Below, in pieces: positions 35,214-42,570 of a DNA stretch of 64,000 nt. The notes under the pieces are model-generated. The model searched no databases. It saw only the letters and a list, made by a program, of their open reading frames with translations, and was not told the DNA's origin. The DNA lies in the NCBI GenBank assembly GCA_031375105.1, contig JANMHJ010000066.1:22088-86087 (forward strand), given 5' to 3'. Numbering within the stretch: the stretch's first letter is position 1; each line of letters starts with the position of its first letter. The position numbers and the translations under genes are program-made. The stretch comes from JANMDU01 sp031375105. Lineage in GTDB: Bacteria > Pseudomonadota > Gammaproteobacteria > Burkholderiales > Burkholderiaceae_C.

Positions 35214-35991
35214 TCTCAGTAGCGCTTGCCACCGCTGGCGGCGCTTTTAAATGGCCGACGTATTGCAACGCCTGATGGATTTTGATCGAGGGCACATCGC
35301 CTTGGCGCATGTGCAGCAAATCACCGGGCGTTACCAAGCGCGGGTCGGCATCGGTCAGAGGCAGGCCAGCGGCTTTGTAGGCTTCGAGCACGAATTGGCT
35401 ACAGAAGAATTGGTCGTTGGGCACGGGGCCGAGCGCTATGGCGGCGATGCCGCGAATGCAGGTATCGCGCAAAGCAGTGGGCATGATGGGCAGCTCGCAG
35501 AGCTTGCGCTCTAGTGTGAAGGGCGCTTGCAATACGATGCCAGCGGTGTTGTATTTCGTGCCCACGTGTTTCTCTGCAAATTTCTGAATCAACGCGGCCT
35601 GCACACCATCCAGCATTGGGTGACGAAAGGCCACGATGGTGGCTTCCTCCAGCATGAAATCTTGCAGGCTGCGCTGGCGAATGCCTTCGCCCACAGCCTC
35701 AATCACCAAGTTGTTGCCCACGTACAGCGCGGCATGGCTCACAGGCGATAGCGTGATGGCGCGGATGCCGGCGGAATTGATGCCGTTGGCCGCTGACAGC
35801 AAGATATCGCCTGTCTGCAACACGCGCGGCACGATCAGCTCGCCGCCGTTGCTTGGATCGAGAGATTTGTTTTGTACGTTGAGGGTGGGCGGGCCTTGGC
35901 GCGGGTCAAGTTTCACATCGGTGGCGCAGGCCGTAAGAATGATGCTGAGCGCGAGCACGGTAAGGCGGATAAAAATGGAGAGAACGGTCAT
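35203..35991 (-). CDS. YiiX/YaeF-like papain-fold lipoprotein
   Basis: A 262-residue outer-envelope lipoprotein (lipobox ILTACATD). It has the permuted NlpC/P60 features: SHAALYVGNN with the catalytic His and FFCSQFVLEAYKAAG with the catalytic Cys. Related YiiX and YaeF proteins are thought to act on amide bonds of the envelope. It is convergent with the zinc-ribbon gene and has 9 bases to the membrane-protein gene upstream, so the two may be co-transcribed. Confidence 0.82.
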   Translation of the reverse strand: MTVLSIFIRLTVLALSIILTACATDVKLDPRQGPPTLNVQNKSLDPSNGGELIVPRVLQTGDILLSAANGINSAGIRAITLSPVSHAALYVGNNLVIEAVGEGIRQRSLQDFMLEEATIVAFRHPMLDGVQAALIQKFAEKHVGTKYNTAGIVLQAPFTLERKLCELPIMPTALRDTCIRGIAAIALGPVPNDQFFCSQFVLEAYKAAGLPLTDADPRLVTPGDLLHMRQGDVPSIKIHQALQYVGHLKAPPAVASATEIKQ

Positions 35992-36000
35992 GACTGGGAA

Positions 36001-36507
36001 TTATGCTTTGAACCATTGATGCAGCTTAGCTGCGATATGCGCTTTGAACGCTTTGGCTTGCTGCCACGCCGGCGTGGCGCGAATGTGGGCGAGCAGCGCA
36101 TCTTTCCAGCGCTTCCAGCCGAGATACAGCTGCGCAAACCAAGCCAGTTGCATCAAGCTGGGCTGCACGATACCAAACACCCGCGCAATCACCGCCGTGC
36201 CGATCAGCTTGGCGGCCACGAAAACCATGCCGCCCCAGAAAAGCTGGCCGTTGCTGATTAGCGCAAAGGCCGCGAGCTTGGCTGGCAGCAGCATCAAACT
36301 GGGCGCAGCCAGCACCACCAGAGCAGCATAAGGCGGAAGGGTTTGCAGCCACGCCTCTAATTTTTGCAGGTGCAGCAGGTGCACCACGCGGCGCAGCAGG
36401 CGTTGCAATGGCTCCCAACCCCACTCCTCAAACAGAATCACCAAAGCAACTATCCAAGTGAAGAGCCAGCGCAACGGTGTGACGAGCAAAGAGTAGATAT
36501 TATTCAA
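36001..36507 (-). CDS. conserved hypothetical membrane protein
   Basis: A 168-residue protein with membrane segments near residues 8-26, 58-77 and 88-108, and a basic, aromatic-rich C-terminal tail (WKRWKDALLAHIR, HQWFKA). No family recognised. It starts at ATG 36507, immediately after a dispersed repeat copy, which would lie in its upstream region. Confidence 0.65.
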   Translation of the reverse strand: MNNIYSLLVTPLRWLFTWIVALVILFEEWGWEPLQRLLRRVVHLLHLQKLEAWLQTLPPYAALVVLAAPSLMLLPAKLAAFALISNGQLFWGGMVFVAAKLIGTAVIARVFGIVQPSLMQLAWFAQLYLGWKRWKDALLAHIRATPAWQQAKAFKAHIAAKLHQWFKA

Positions 36508-36566
36508 GGAAATTAGGCTATTAGCCCTTATAAATAGAGCATAGCATGCTATTTAATTTATAGCGA
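36508..36566 (-). repeat. dispersed palindromic repeat between tgt and a membrane gene
   Basis: On the minus strand it reads GCTATAAATTAAATAGC, then ATGCTATGCTC, TATTTATAAGGGCTAATAGC and CTAATTTC. It fills the gap between the two minus-strand genes. Confidence 0.82.
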
Positions 36567-36581
36567 AAGAGCAGCAGTGAT

Positions 36582-37805
36582 TTAAACTCCGCGTGCGCGA
36601 TCTTCGCGGAATTGTTTCCTGAATGCGCTAAAACTTCCTGCATCCAAAGCCTCGCGCACCTCTTTCATCAGGTTTAGGTAGTAATACAAATTGTGGATCG
36701 TGGCGAGCATAGGGCCGAGCATTTCGCCGCAGCGGTCTAGGTGATGCAGGTAGGCGCGGGAGAAGCCGCCACTCACGCTGCCAGCTGGCGGCTTGATCTT
36801 ATTGCTTTCGCTTCCGTCTGGCTCAGTTTGGCCTTTGCAGGCGTAGCAAGTGCAGGTCGCGTCAATCGGCTCGTGGCTGGTTTTGTGTTTAGCATTGCGG
36901 ATTTTCACGTCGCCAAAGCGTGTAAAGAGATGCCCATTCCGGGCATTTCGCGTTGGCATCACGCAGTCAAACATATCTACGCCTGCGGCCACGCCATCCA
37001 CAAGATCTTCCGGCGTGCCCACGCCCATCAAATAGCGCGGCTTGTGGGTCGGCAGGCGATGTGGCGTGTGCGCCATGATGCGCAGCATCTCGTCTTTCGG
37101 CTCACCCACACTCACGCCGCCTACCGCGTAGCCGGGGAAATTCATCTCCACCAGCTTGTCGAGCGATTCTTGGCGTAGGTTTTCAAACATGCCGCCTTGC
37201 ACGATACCAAAGAGTGCATTGGGATTTTGTAGATTGGCAAACTCAGTCTGGCAACGTGCTGCCCAGCGCAGGGAGAGCTCCATCGAGATGCGCGCTTCCG
37301 CCTCCGTGGTGATGTGGCCTTTCACGTCATACGGCGTGCATTCGTCAAACTGCATCACGATGTCAGAGTTGAGCACGGTTTGAATCTGCATGCTCACCTC
37401 GGGCGTGAGAAAGAGCTTGTCGCCATTCACAGGCGATGCAAAGCGCACGCCTTCTTCGCTGATCTTGCGCATTTCGCCCAAGCTCCACACCTGAAAACCG
37501 CCGCTGTCCGTCAAGATGGGTTTATTCCAGCCCTCAAACTGATGTAGCCCGCCAAACTGCCGCATGATGTCTTGCCCGGGCCGCATCCAGAGGTGAAACG
37601 TGTTACCCAAGATGATTTGTGCCCCCATCTCATGCAAGCTGCGCGGCATCACGCCTTTGACCGTGCCATACGTGCCTACTGGCATGAAGATGGGTGTTTG
37701 CACGACGCCATGATTAAGGGATAGCGTGCCACGGCGAGCGTGGGAGCCTTCGTAGCCGCGCTCGGGGGCGCGAGGGTCTGTTTTTAAGAGTTCAAATTTC
37801 AGCAT
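36582..37805 (-). CDS. tgt: queuine tRNA-ribosyltransferase
   Basis: Exchanges guanine 34 for preQ1 in tRNAs with GUN anticodons. Visible motifs are GTYGTVKGVMPRSL, ILGNTFHLWMRPG, LTDSGGFQVWSLG with the catalytic Asp, FGIVQGGMFENLR and the zinc site CTCYAC with a later AYLHHLDRC. ATG 37805 (MLKFELLK) is the family start. About 22 extra residues (KGQTEPDGSESNKIKPP and following) sit between CTCYAC and FSRAYLHH, inside the zinc loop where E. coli Tgt has almost none. Confidence 0.95.
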   Translation of the reverse strand: MLKFELLKTDPRAPERGYEGSHARRGTLSLNHGVVQTPIFMPVGTYGTVKGVMPRSLHEMGAQIILGNTFHLWMRPGQDIMRQFGGLHQFEGWNKPILTDSGGFQVWSLGEMRKISEEGVRFASPVNGDKLFLTPEVSMQIQTVLNSDIVMQFDECTPYDVKGHITTEAEARISMELSLRWAARCQTEFANLQNPNALFGIVQGGMFENLRQESLDKLVEMNFPGYAVGGVSVGEPKDEMLRIMAHTPHRLPTHKPRYLMGVGTPEDLVDGVAAGVDMFDCVMPTRNARNGHLFTRFGDVKIRNAKHKTSHEPIDATCTCYACKGQTEPDGSESNKIKPPAGSVSGGFSRAYLHHLDRCGEMLGPMLATIHNLYYYLNLMKEVREALDAGSFSAFRKQFREDRARGV

Positions 37806-37907
37806 GGGGAGATTTTCCCATGTCAAACCAAGCGCCGGCATGGATGCTAGTTATTCTGGCCGGTACAGCCAGCATCCCGCCCGAGCGAACGCCGCCCTAG
37901 CGCTCAC

Positions 37908-38080
37908 AGTCGCACTACCTGTGGGTCGTGTTGATTGCCAGAATCTACGAGGTGTGCCCGCTGCTGTGGGAGGGCTATGATACGCAGATAGGCGAGGGTG
38001 TAGATGTCGAGCCAAGCTGGGATCTGGTGAGGCAACGGCATCCGACTACAAGGTCGAGAGCGCATCAACTGGTGAGCCAG
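37908..38080 (+). pseudogene. IS91-family transposase remnant, C-terminal
   Basis: Translation gives HYLWVVLIARIYEV, then, after a deletion, an acidic stretch with GEGVDVEPSWDL. Both match the C-terminal part of IS91-family (Y2) transposases from memory; a frameshift breaks the last residues. It is one of three fragments of this family within 4 kb. The rest of 37806-38328 has no gene I can support. Confidence 0.55.
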
Positions 38081-38247
38081 AGAAGCAGTGATTAAAACGC
38101 GCTGCGGGAGGAGACCTGTACCCGCGTCAGACCGAACGCCAATTCTTCGCTCAATGGTCTGCTCTGCAGCAACCGCGTTGGCCCAAACGTGCACAATCAG
38201 TGGTACTTTTTGCGCGCTAAATCAACGCCATACTTCTTCGCAAATGG

Positions 38248-38264
38248 TTGAATTTCCTATCCGT
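38248..38264 (+). repeat. 17-bp word TTGAATTTCCTATCCGT, copy 1
   Basis: The same 17 bases recur at 41688-41704 and, inverted, at 51038-51054. All three lie in accessory DNA, and the second directly follows a transposase fragment. Confidence 0.6.
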
Positions 38265-38328
38265 TACTTGCACAGCCGTGCGAACAGATCCCACATACCT
38301 TAAAGTTTGGTGCAATCGCTGGCAGACT

Positions 38329-39438
38329 TTAGCTGCCGGTGGACTCTTTGACAATCACCCAGCGGTCGCCGGACTTGACCAAATCCAAGGTCTTGCGGCT
38401 GCTGACGGCCAGTGAGTCTGCATTGTAGTTTTGCTTAAAGCGGGCTTGCGCTTTGTTGCCATTGACGCTGACAGCCAGGTTGTCTAATTTAACGCTGATT
38501 TTATTTTTACCCAAGATACGCTTTTTGCGTTCTTCTTCCCAAGCTTTTCGGCCACCCGGTGCGTCGAATTCTTTGCCGTAGGCACTAAAGTAGTCGCCCG
38601 TATTTTTGGCGCTCCATGCTGTAGCCCAACTGCGCACTGCCGCGCTGACTTCTTGCTCAGGATTGCCGGTACTGGCGACAGCGGGAGCTGCTGGAGCCAC
38701 CGCGGGTTTGGTGATGGGCAAGGGGGTGGGTGCGGCGGCGCCAGGCTTGACGGCCGATTCGGTAGGCGCAGCAGGTGTTTTGACAATAGTTGCAGCGGCA
38801 GTCATCGTGGGAGCAGTAGCGGGCGCGTTAAGTGGTGTGGTCGAGGCCAACGGTCGTGCCGCCTTGGGGTTAGGCGCAAACAGATCGCGAATCAGCGACA
38901 ACTTGGGCTGCACGCCAGTATTGCTGTTGTCGAGTTGAAAGGCTTTGCCATAGGCTTGGCTGGCCAGTTTGGCATACACATCGCCTAAGTTTTCGTGGGC
39001 GGTCGCGTAGCTGGGGTTGGTACGGATCGCCATCTCCAGTGCGGCGCGGGCTTTGTCAAACTGGCTTTGACCAGCGTAGAGCACCGCCAAGTTGTTGTAG
39101 GGCTCGGGCAGATCGGGGTAGTCTTCGGTCAGTTTTGTAAAGGTGCTGATAGCATCGTTCGGTTTGCCCTGTTCGGTCAAAATCACGCCTTTGAGAAAGC
39201 GCATCTGCGCATCGCGAGGTTTGGTGCTTAAAAATTGGTCGGCTTTGGCACTGGCTTCGGCCACTTGGCCTGTGCGCATCAGTCGGTTGACATCTGAATA
39301 CTCGTCAGCGCGGGCTATGCCTGTGGCCGACAGGCAGACTGCAAAACAGACGCTGGCGAGTGGTGCAGAGATGCTAAAACGCGAAGCAGAAAGCGCTCGC
39401 GGCACCCATGACTTGACCAATGGCAAGACGTTTTGCAT
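38329..39438 (-). CDS. secreted TPR protein with Cds6-like C-terminal domain
   Basis: A 369-residue periplasmic protein. After a signal peptide (cleavage near GIARADE) come TPR repeats (about residues 45-165: AQMRFLKGVILTEQGK, PEPYNNLAVLYAGQSQ, ATAHENLGDVYAKLA), then a Pro/Ala/Thr linker and an NTF2-like domain from about 260 (VRSWATAWSAKNTGDYFSAY) as found in L,D-transpeptidase Cds6. A cell-wall or envelope scaffold role is likely. A 10-copy heptamer array lies about 70-140 bases before its start. Confidence 0.82.
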   Translation of the reverse strand: MQNVLPLVKSWVPRALSASRFSISAPLASVCFAVCLSATGIARADEYSDVNRLMRTGQVAEASAKADQFLSTKPRDAQMRFLKGVILTEQGKPNDAISTFTKLTEDYPDLPEPYNNLAVLYAGQSQFDKARAALEMAIRTNPSYATAHENLGDVYAKLASQAYGKAFQLDNSNTGVQPKLSLIRDLFAPNPKAARPLASTTPLNAPATAPTMTAAATIVKTPAAPTESAVKPGAAAPTPLPITKPAVAPAAPAVASTGNPEQEVSAAVRSWATAWSAKNTGDYFSAYGKEFDAPGGRKAWEEERKKRILGKNKISVKLDNLAVSVNGNKAQARFKQNYNADSLAVSSRKTLDLVKSGDRWVIVKESTGS

Positions 39439-39510
39439 AGAACCTCTTTGAATACAGCGAATGTGGCACGCTCAGGAATTGAGCCGTATGCTGTAACAAT
39501 TGTAGCGGCT

Positions 39511-39580
39511 GGCTACAGGCTACAGGCTACAGGCTACAGGCTACAGGCTACAGGCTACAGGCTACAGGCTACAGGCTACA
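39511..39580 (+). repeat. 10 tandem copies of the heptamer GGCTACA
   Basis: Ten perfect GGCTACA units (39511-39580), followed by one imperfect unit, GGCTTTA. Upstream of the minus-strand TPR gene at 39438, in the gap to tspO. Unit number could vary by slipped-strand replication. Confidence 0.97.
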
Positions 39581-39651
39581 GGCTTTAGGCTGTTTTCACG
39601 TCCATTCCCTCATAACACCACGCATTCGTTTGTTTTCATGAGCCTTCGCAT

Positions 39652-40071
39652 CTAAAACACGGTGTCGCGTGGATTAGAGTTTAACCAGGTGATGGACAAC
39701 TGCAACACGGTGGCAAACGAGACCCAAAGCAGGTAGGGAATATTGACGTAAGCTACCCACGGAACGCGCTGCCAGATGGCCCACATGGCCCATATCAGTG
39801 TCGCCAAAATGAGCAAGATGTCGCCGGCGGCCAGAAGGTTGTTTTTCAAGCCAAACTGAATGGGTGAAAACGCCAGATTGAAAATGAGATTCAATCCGAA
39901 CGGCAGAAACACCGCCCATGGCAACTGTTTTTTGAATGCCAGATAGAGCACGTAGCCAAAACTTATGGCGATGATGACGTACAGCACACCCCAAACTGGG
40001 CCAAAAACCCAGGCGGGCGGTGCGAAGAAAGGCTGTTTTAGGTTGGCGTACCAAGCGGCGGATTCGTTCAT
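39652..40071 (-). CDS. tspO: TspO/MBR-family membrane protein
   Basis: A 139-residue five-helix membrane protein of the TspO/peripheral benzodiazepine receptor family, which binds porphyrins and affects stress responses. The signature WYANLKQPFFAPPAWVFGPVW is at the start, and five hydrophobic helices follow, with WNS-type residues near the end (ITWLNSNP). ATG 40071 is chosen; a GTG six codons earlier is possible. Confidence 0.92.
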   Translation of the reverse strand: MNESAAWYANLKQPFFAPPAWVFGPVWGVLYVIIAISFGYVLYLAFKKQLPWAVFLPFGLNLIFNLAFSPIQFGLKNNLLAAGDILLILATLIWAMWAIWQRVPWVAYVNIPYLLWVSFATVLQLSITWLNSNPRDTVF

Positions 40072-40132
40072 GGGCGTAGCTTCGATCACTGGATAAGGTG
40101 ATAGGGAGTGTGCTCCGTCTGAGGCAGATCGT

Positions 40133-40150
40133 CCGTGCGCTAGCGCACGG
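40133..40150. promoter_or_regulatory. 18-bp perfect palindrome
   Basis: CCGTGCGCTAGCGCACGG is self-complementary and lies upstream of tspO (minus strand) and before the transposase remnant. It could be an operator or part of a decayed element end. Confidence 0.4.
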
Positions 40151-40199
40151 AATTGTCCGTTGCGGCCCCTTATAGACTATCTTCACCCAAACTCTACAA

Positions 40200-40425
40200 C
40201 CCGCGCCCGCTGCGCTGACTGTGCGCATGACTACTTCGTAGCCTTCTCCTGCAAAGGCCGGGGTGTGTGCCCTCGTGCAACACGCGTCGCATGGCAGAGA
40301 CGGCGGCGCATCTGACGGATCATGTGTTGCCACGCCTGCCAGTGCGCCAGTGGGTGCTGTCAGTCCCGAAGCGGCTGCGCTACTTTATGCGGCGCGACGG
40401 ATGTTCGCTGCGAAAGCCGCAACAA
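40200..40425 (+). pseudogene. IS91-family transposase remnant, N-terminal, frameshifted
   Basis: Encodes HDYFVAFSCKGRGVC in one frame and, after a one-base loss near 40265-40270, SCNTRRMAETAAHLTDHV and VRQWVLSVPKRLRYFM in the next. These are the zinc-binding and following motifs of IS91-family transposases. The first 74 bases are almost the same as 41593-41667, with the same base missing. It lies just upstream of the UspA pair. Confidence 0.78.
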
Positions 40426-40453
40426 TCCAGCCACAGTAAGACTTGCCATGAAA

Positions 40454-40481
40454 GTGGTCGGTGCGATAGCGCACAGACCAC
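40454..40481 (+). promoter_or_regulatory. hairpin upstream of the uspA pair
   Basis: GTGGTC (40454-40459) and GACCAC (40476-40481) enclose a second inner pair (TGCG/CGCA), 45 bases before the first uspA start. Its position suggests an operator or leader structure; no known regulator site was recognised. Confidence 0.35.
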
Positions 40482-40525
40482 CCCGCACGATTCAGGCATC
40501 GTTGCGGAAATCTTCGGAGTCACAC

Positions 40526-40948
40526 ATGAAAATTTTGTTAGCGGTTGACGGAAGCGACTACACCAAGCGCATGCTGGCCTACATCGCGGCGAACGATGAA
40601 CTGCTGGGCTCAGGCCACGAATACGTAGTTATGACCGCAATCACCCCCATATCGCAATACGCCTTGGCGTTGCTTGACGTGCAGGCAGTGCAAAACAGTT
40701 ACGACGTAGAAGCGGAGCAGGTTTTTCGCTCTGTGCGGGCGTTTGCGGGGCAGCAGGGCTGGAACGCTCGCACTGAGTATGTGGTGGGTCATCCGCCAAC
40801 AGTGATTGCGCAGTTCGCAGAAAAAATCAAAGCCAATCTGATCGTCATGGGTGCGCATGGCCACGGCGTGTTGGGCAATCTGGTGCTGGGCTCGGTGGCC
40901 AGTGGCGTGTTGTCGCGCTGCACGGTGCCGGTGCTGTTGGTGCGTTGA
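40526..40948 (+). CDS. universal stress protein (UspA family), first of pair
   Basis: A 140-residue cytoplasmic stress protein with the Usp nucleotide-binding motif GAHGHGVLGNLVLGSVASGV and the N-terminal KILLAVDGSDY. It shares one base with the next gene (TGATG) and is clearly a duplicate of it. ATG 40526 is used; the longer open frame is transposase remnant. Such pairs are often tied to low-oxygen or redox stress, but no regulator site is seen. Confidence 0.92.
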   Translation: MKILLAVDGSDYTKRMLAYIAANDELLGSGHEYVVMTAITPISQYALALLDVQAVQNSYDVEAEQVFRSVRAFAGQQGWNARTEYVVGHPPTVIAQFAEKIKANLIVMGAHGHGVLGNLVLGSVASGVLSRCTVPVLLVR

Positions 40949-41370
40949 TGAAAATTCTTCTTGCCGTTGATGGCAGCGAACACACTCAGCGCATGCTGGC
41001 GTACATCGCCGCAAATCCCGATTTTCTAGGCTCGCGCCACCACTACAAGGTGTTTACGGCAGTCACCTCCATTCCCGCCTACGCCGCCCGATACGCTGGT
41101 ACAGAAGCGACCAGCGAGTACTATGAAGAGCAGGCTCAACTGGTGCTCGCACCCATCAAAGCTTACGCCGACCAAAAGGGATGGATGGTGCAACTGCATC
41201 ACGCTGTAGGCTACGCCCCTGACGTGATTGCAGCGTTTGCGGAAGAACAAAAGTTTGACCTGATCATGATGGGCACCCGAGGCCAGACCGCGTTGACCAA
41301 TTTGGTACTGGGATCAGTGGTGACCGGTGTGCTGGCGCGGTGCCAGGTTCCGGTACTTCTTATTCGATAG
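40948..41370 (+). CDS. universal stress protein (UspA family), second of pair
   Basis: A 140-residue Usp protein with KILLAVDGSEHTQRMLAYIA and the ATP-binding motif GTRGQTALTNLVLGSVVTGV. It begins on the last base of the first gene's stop, so it is probably translationally coupled. Both genes are flanked by IS91-family transposase fragments. Confidence 0.92.
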   Translation: MKILLAVDGSEHTQRMLAYIAANPDFLGSRHHYKVFTAVTSIPAYAARYAGTEATSEYYEEQAQLVLAPIKAYADQKGWMVQLHHAVGYAPDVIAAFAEEQKFDLIMMGTRGQTALTNLVLGSVVTGVLARCQVPVLLIR

Positions 41371-41402
41371 CGAGCTGAGATTTAAGCAGGCAGTTACTTT
41401 TT

Positions 41403-41534
41403 AGGCAGCCACGGTATAAACGCGTTGGTCACCGCCATTTAGTCGGCATAACGCGGGTTGCTTTTCAGCATGGATTTTTCCAGCATGGGGACACCCGAGA
41501 CTTGGGTGAGCAGATAGGTAGTGAGCGCTGGCCC
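41403..41534 (-). pseudogene. DUF1295 (steroid 5-alpha-reductase-like) C-terminal remnant
   Basis: On the minus strand it encodes GPALTTYLLTQVSGVPMLEK, then SNPRYAD, a TAA stop, then MAVTNAFIPWLP. Intact DUF1295 proteins end in the same way without the stop. The upstream part of the gene is missing; the fragment joins a 31-base piece of another gene at 41537. Confidence 0.65.
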
Positions 41535-41536
41535 GA

Positions 41537-41567
41537 CAAACGCCAGCCCCGCAGCGAGCAGGAATGC
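41537..41567. repeat. 31-bp exact copy of part of the MFS gene
   Basis: The 31 bases here are the same as 51761-51791, inside the MFS transporter gene. On one side lies the DUF1295 remnant and on the other the transposase remnant, so this is a three-way junction. Confidence 0.85.
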
Positions 41568-41676
41568 GGCTTCTTTGCCCACGGCTTTGCCCGCGCCCGC
41601 TGCGCTGACTGTGCGCATGACTACTTCGTAGCCTTCTCCTGCAAAGGCCGGGGCGTGTGCCCTCGTGCAATACGTA
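41563..41676 (+). pseudogene. IS91-family transposase remnant, second N-terminal fragment
   Basis: Encodes ECGFFAHGFARARCADCAHD and then YFVAFSCKGRGVC. It shares about 75 nearly unchanged bases with the fragment at 40200, including the missing base after the last Cys codon, so both derive from an already broken copy. Confidence 0.75.
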
Positions 41677-41687
41677 CGCTCATTGAG

Positions 41688-41704
41688 TTGAATTTCCTAT
41701 CCGT
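41688..41704 (+). repeat. 17-bp word TTGAATTTCCTATCCGT, copy 2
   Basis: Follows the transposase fragment by about 11 bases. Same orientation as the copy at 38248; the copy at 51038 is inverted. Confidence 0.6.
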
Positions 41705-41738
41705 CGGCATAGGCCCTCTGGCGTAGCCTGGGGTTGAC

Positions 41739-42236
41739 TCAAGCCTCAATAAAGCGATCAGCGCGTGCAGCATTCAACACTTCTATCGGATCGCTGACCA
41801 ACATTTCAGCCGGCGCATGCCCGCACAGCCAGCCGTTGTCTCGCGCAAACCAGCTGGCCACTTCCGATGCATCAAACACAGGCCGCAACTCACGCAATAC
41901 GGGCTCCAGTTCCGGGTGCAACGCCATGTCCGACGACTTGAATTGAAACAAGGGCATCCACGTCGTGCTCTGCCAGTCAAAGCAAACGACGCTTCGCGTG
42001 ACGATGGCGCGCTCCAAGGTGGCAGCACCCAGATGGGCGTGCGACCTGAACATAGCGAATACCTCCGAAGCCCGCGCCAGCCCGCCACATGGGCGATAGG
42101 CATTGAGGAGCCCTAGAAACTGCGGGTCGGAGGTGGTCTTAGGCGAGAGGGAGGCTAGCGGATCGGTATCCGCAGCGTGTGGGTACATCTGCATGTGGAT
42201 TGCGATGGGCTGCGGTGGCGTAGGCAGGTGAAGCAT
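41739..42236 (-). CDS. hypothetical protein with Xre/MbcA/ParS-like C-terminus
   Basis: A 165-residue soluble protein. The C-terminal part (DASEVASWFARDNGWLCGHA, then DPIEVLNAARADRFI) resembles the toxin-binding domain of Xre/MbcA/ParS antitoxins (DUF2384); the middle part (VVCFDWQSTTWMPLFQF) is common in betaproteobacterial hypotheticals. No RES-domain toxin is next to it, so a toxin-antitoxin role is not supported. ATG 42236 (MLHLPTPP) is chosen over a start 44 codons earlier in repeat-containing DNA. Confidence 0.6.
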   Translation of the reverse strand: MLHLPTPPQPIAIHMQMYPHAADTDPLASLSPKTTSDPQFLGLLNAYRPCGGLARASEVFAMFRSHAHLGAATLERAIVTRSVVCFDWQSTTWMPLFQFKSSDMALHPELEPVLRELRPVFDASEVASWFARDNGWLCGHAPAEMLVSDPIEVLNAARADRFIEA

Positions 42237-42361
42237 GTTATTTCCAATAAGTTGAATTCCTAGACGGTATAGGGAAAGAGCGGGCCGGTCTGTGCGCTTG
42301 CGAACCCCCGCTCGAGCGGATTCTTTACATACTTGCATACCAACGAGTTCTGCTCGAATGC

Positions 42362-42421
42362 TACTCATTTAATAGCACTCAGCGCACGTTTTATAAAGGG
42401 TAGAGGCCGATTTTTCTTAAA
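42362..42421 (+). repeat. dispersed palindromic repeat, near-consensus copy
   Basis: Reads TTTAATAGCACTCAGCGCAC, then GTTTTATAAAGGGTAGAGGCC and GATTTTTCTTAAA. The left palindrome arm is shortened. It lies between two divergent genes. Confidence 0.9.
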
Positions 42422-42570
42422 TTTATGTGCAGCGGATGTACCCCAGCTTTCCAGCCACGCATGCACGGTGCTAGCGGGCGTGCTGGATTGTTTGCCGGTT
42501 TTCGCAACACTGCGCCTGTTTGTACGCTGTCGCACTGAAAAAAAACGCTACTTTCTAGACACTCCAAGCT

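Noticed and set aside
39511..39580. Tandem array as a CRISPR candidate
   Set aside because: Units are 7 bases with no spacers, and no cas genes are present.
41739..42236. Toxin-antitoxin pair
   Set aside because: The C-terminus resembles an antitoxin domain, but no RES or other toxin gene lies next to it.
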